A DNA stretch of 64,000 nucleotides, from positions 1 to 64,000 of the forward strand of contig FOBR01000004.1 in assembly GCA_900109895.1 (NCBI GenBank), in the 5' to 3' direction. This DNA is from a bacterium A37T11 (GTDB lineage: Bacteria > Bacteroidota > Bacteroidia > Sphingobacteriales > Sphingobacteriaceae). Positions 62,204-64,000 of the stretch are shown here, one piece after another. The notes below the pieces were generated by a model, which worked only from the letters and a program-made list of their open reading frames with translations, was not told where the DNA came from and ran no database searches. The translations under genes were made by a program, and so were the position numbers. Numbering within the stretch: position 1 is the stretch's first letter; every line of letters begins with the position of its first letter.

Positions 62204-62698
62204 ATGAAGTTTAAAGTAGGATTCGGTTTTGACGTGCACCAACTTAAAGAAGGTATTCCGTTTGTATTGGGCGGCATGACCCTTGACCACCATGCGGGTG
62301 CTTATGGCCATTCGGATGCTGATGTGTTGGTACATGCCATCTGCGATGCCCTGTTAGGAGCCGCCAACCTGGAAGACATTGGCTATCATTTTCCGAATAC
62401 CGAGGAACGCTGGAAAGGAATTAGCAGCCTCCTTTTGCTCAAAGAATGCATCCGTTTATTAGCTGAAAAAGGATGGAAGCTTGGAAATATTGATGCCATG
62501 TTGTGCTTGGAGGCACCAAAAATAAAACCCTATTTGCCGGGGATGAAGCAACACATCAGTGATGCTACCGGACTTTCTGTAGATGATATTTCAATTAAAG
62601 CAACTACCAATGAAACCATGGGGTTTATTGGAAGGCAGGAAGGCCTTGTGGCATATGCGGTAGTTCTTATTCGAAAGCTAAAAAAGCGGAAAGCTTAA
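62204..62698 (+). CDS. ispF: 2-C-methyl-D-erythritol 2,4-cyclodiphosphate synthase
   Basis: 164 residues. Metal-binding DVH in GFGFDVHQL (Asp10, His12), YGHSDADVLVHAICDALLGA, DIGYHFPNT and KATTNETMGFIGRQEGL. Non-mevalonate isoprenoid pathway, forms the cyclodiphosphate. Divergent from the gldJ-like gene. Confidence 0.95.
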   Translation: MKFKVGFGFDVHQLKEGIPFVLGGMTLDHHAGAYGHSDADVLVHAICDALLGAANLEDIGYHFPNTEERWKGISSLLLLKECIRLLAEKGWKLGNIDAMLCLEAPKIKPYLPGMKQHISDATGLSVDDISIKATTNETMGFIGRQEGLVAYAVVLIRKLKKRKA

Positions 62699-62725
62699 AG
62701 CGAACAGCGGAATGCTTTAGATAGT

Positions 62726-62884
62726 TTATTGTTTTTCTGTAGAAAAGTCCATGCCGCATTTGCAATTGCTGCTTCCGCAAGGGCCGGCATTTTTGCCAGG
62801 TCGTATGCTGCGGTAGATTCTACGGCCCAAGAAAAACGCAGCAGCAGCAAAAACTGCTAAAACGATGATCATTTGTATATCCAT
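62726..62884 (-). CDS. FeoB-associated Cys-rich small membrane protein
   Basis: 52 residues, found by reading the gap after ispF. One N-terminal membrane helix (MIIVLAVFAAAAFFLGRRIY), a basic stretch (RRIYRSIRPGK) and a Cys cluster CGSSNCKCG near the C-terminus, the layout of the small FeoB-associated Cys-rich proteins. No feoB gene lies in the window, so the link to ferrous iron is by family only. Confidence 0.65.
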   Translation of the reverse strand: MDIQMIIVLAVFAAAAFFLGRRIYRSIRPGKNAGPCGSSNCKCGMDFSTEKQ

Positions 62885-62966
62885 ACTGCAAATTTAATAA
62901 ATCATTCTCCTAGAATTGCAGTTATGCTATCATATTTTTATTAAATTCAGTTGACCTGTTTTGTAT

Positions 62967-63749
62967 TTATGATATGGCTCTGTCCAGGTGCACATAACCT
63001 CCATCTACATGAATGAGCTGTCCAGTGGTATGGCTTGAGCGTTGGGATAACAAAAACACAGTCATATTCGCAATTTCAGCAGAAGTGGTCATCCGCTTTT
63101 CCAGCGGAATGCGATTAGTGATCTTTACTAACGTTTCTTCCGGATTAGATAGGGTCTGTATCCAACTATCGTACTGTGGCGTGGCGCATTCGGCCACGAC
63201 GATGGCATTGACGCGGATACTGTATGGCAATAGCTCTACAGCCCACTCCCTTGTCAAAGCATTGCGCCCACCATTAGCAGCTGCATATGCGGAGGTATTG
63301 CCCTGACCGGTTTCGGCTGTTTTGGAACTGATGTTTACTATCGATCCTTGGCTTTCTTTTAGGGCTGGCAGTGCGTAATGAGCCATTAAATAATAATGGA
63401 TTAGGCTATTGTGTAGTCCTTGTATAAAGCGTTCATAGTTTCCCTGTTCCAGCCCTACGCCATCGTTTAGCCCGGCATTATTAACCAACCCGTTTATACG
63501 GCCAAATTTTTTAAAAGCCTCGTCCACGGCTTGTTTGCTGGCTTCTGGTTTAGTCAACTCGGCTTCAATGGTCAGGCCCTGTGCGCCAAGTTGGTGCACT
63601 TCAGCAAGTACGGCAAGATTATCTTCCTCATTGCGACCAACGATGACCGGGATGGCTCCTTCTGCTGCAAGCTGCAATACGATACCTCTGCCTATACCTT
63701 TAGCTCCACCAGTAACAATGACCACCTTATCTTTCAATTCTAAATCCAT
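62967..63749 (-). CDS. SDR oxidoreductase, L-fucose dehydrogenase-like
   Basis: 260 residues, classical SDR: TGGAKGIGRGIVLQLAAEGA, VNNAGLNDGVGLEQ, Ser in NISSKTAETGQG, catalytic Tyr-Lys-equivalent in YAAANGGRNALT (the Lys position is Gly-Gly-Arg-like, see findings), C-terminal HVDGGYVHLDRA. The sequence is closest in style to L-fucose or related sugar dehydrogenases. It begins 13 bp before a fumarylacetoacetate hydrolase-family gene (upstream on the same strand), a common pair in the non-phosphorylating oxidation of L-fucose. Substrate is inferred. Confidence 0.8.
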   Translation of the reverse strand: MDLELKDKVVIVTGGAKGIGRGIVLQLAAEGAIPVIVGRNEEDNLAVLAEVHQLGAQGLTIEAELTKPEASKQAVDEAFKKFGRINGLVNNAGLNDGVGLEQGNYERFIQGLHNSLIHYYLMAHYALPALKESQGSIVNISSKTAETGQGNTSAYAAANGGRNALTREWAVELLPYSIRVNAIVVAECATPQYDSWIQTLSNPEETLVKITNRIPLEKRMTTSAEIANMTVFLLSQRSSHTTGQLIHVDGGYVHLDRAIS

Positions 63750-63762
63750 TATTATCTTTTAT

Positions 63763-64000
63763 TTATTCGCCGTACGCTTTAACCAACTGGCGTTGAGTCC
63801 CCAAATTGTCTGCACCGAGTTCAATGACGTCGCCTGATTTGAGATAAATAGGCGGATTAAAGCCCAATCCTACTCCGGCTGGCGTGCCTGTCGAGATGAC
63901 ATCGCCGGGCAGCAAGGTCATAAACTGACTTACATAGGATATAATGAACGGTACGTTAAATATGAGATTACTGGTATTGCCGTCCTGATATTTCTTGCCG
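63763..64000 (-). CDS. Fumarylacetoacetate hydrolase-family protein (5' part beyond the window)
   Basis: Only the last 78 codons are present. They read QDGNTSNLIFNVPFIISYVS, then LLPGDVISTGTPAGVGLGFN, PPIYLKSGDVIELGADNLGT, the diagnostic C-terminal block of FAH hydrolases. Members next to an SDR cleave 2,4-diketo-3-deoxy-acids such as L-fuconate derivatives. The gene continues beyond position 64000. Confidence 0.85.
   Translation of the reverse strand, partial: GKKYQDGNTSNLIFNVPFIISYVSQFMTLLPGDVISTGTPAGVGLGFNPPIYLKSGDVIELGADNLGTQRQLVKAYGE

Noticed and set aside
1-64000. tRNA, rRNA or riboswitch genes
   Set aside because: Intergenic regions were read for cloverleaf arms, conserved rRNA segments and known leader motifs; none was recognised, though a covariance search was not possible.

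Overview
The window is a stretch of chromosome from a member of the Bacteroidota, most likely class Sphingobacteriia (Sphingobacteriaceae-like). The evidence is two SusC/SusD loci, each headed by an ECF sigma factor and a FecR anti-sigma factor, promoters of the TTTG / 19 bp / TAnnTTTG type, a DnaE with a fused proofreading exonuclease, a long LspA, a GldJ-like protein and a zinc-less DksA relative. The genus cannot be fixed from the sequence alone.

Layout. (1) 1-7,290: a minus-strand SusCD locus in the order sigma factor, FecR, SusC with STN domain, SusD, TlpA-like thioredoxin (cut by the left edge). Its sigma gene carries a one-base frameshift, and fecR and susC contain several short repeat elements in frame. 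(2) 7,357-13,022: a 5.6 kb segment bounded by a perfect 31-bp direct repeat. One copy forms the 3' end of an HTH antitoxin-like gene, as at an attachment site. Inside are an SDR, an AraC regulator, a DHA2 drug exporter, a TetR repressor and a FabF-type ketoacyl synthase. (3) 13,003-15,284: a decayed zone with an orphan HigA-like antitoxin next to the stump of its toxin, a STAS-like protein, a remarkable array of 23 units of exactly 21 bp, paired palindromes and a deleted AAA/DUF4143 ATPase. (4) 15,312-19,892: an iron-acquisition operon (siderophore receptor, PepSY membrane protein, small membrane protein) and a tiny zinc ribbon gene.

(5) 19,899-30,446: the most interesting locus. An M28 peptidase, ECF sigma factor, FecR, SusC, SusD, a lipoprotein cyanophycinase-family peptidase, an isoaspartyl peptidase/asparaginase and a second cyanophycinase-family peptidase lie in one direction. 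This is organised like a polysaccharide utilisation locus, but its enzymes are those that take apart cyanophycin or related beta-aspartyl polymers: S51 enzymes would release beta-Asp dipeptides, SusCD would import them and the isoaspartyl peptidase would split them to amino acids.

(6) 30,534-48,658: housekeeping genes (fatty acid hydroxylase, corA, recO, ileS-dksA-like-lspA, dnaE, uvrB, upp) with small oxidoreductases and transporters. The IleRS has a GIHH motif in place of HIGH. (7) 48,655-52,780: an unsaturated-uronate operon (GH88, kduI, DUF4861, kduD) behind a promoter overlapped by a LacI-type operator. (8) 52,844-62,884: a lytic transglycosylase, an rRNA pseudouridine synthase with a long disordered N-terminus, an acyl-CoA dehydrogenase, panD, panC, a GT5-like protein, glmS, a GldJ-like protein, ispF and a 52-residue Cys-rich membrane protein. 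(9) 62,967-64,000: the start of an SDR plus fumarylacetoacetate-hydrolase-type pair, probably sugar oxidation.

No rRNA, tRNA, CRISPR array or transposase gene was recognised.
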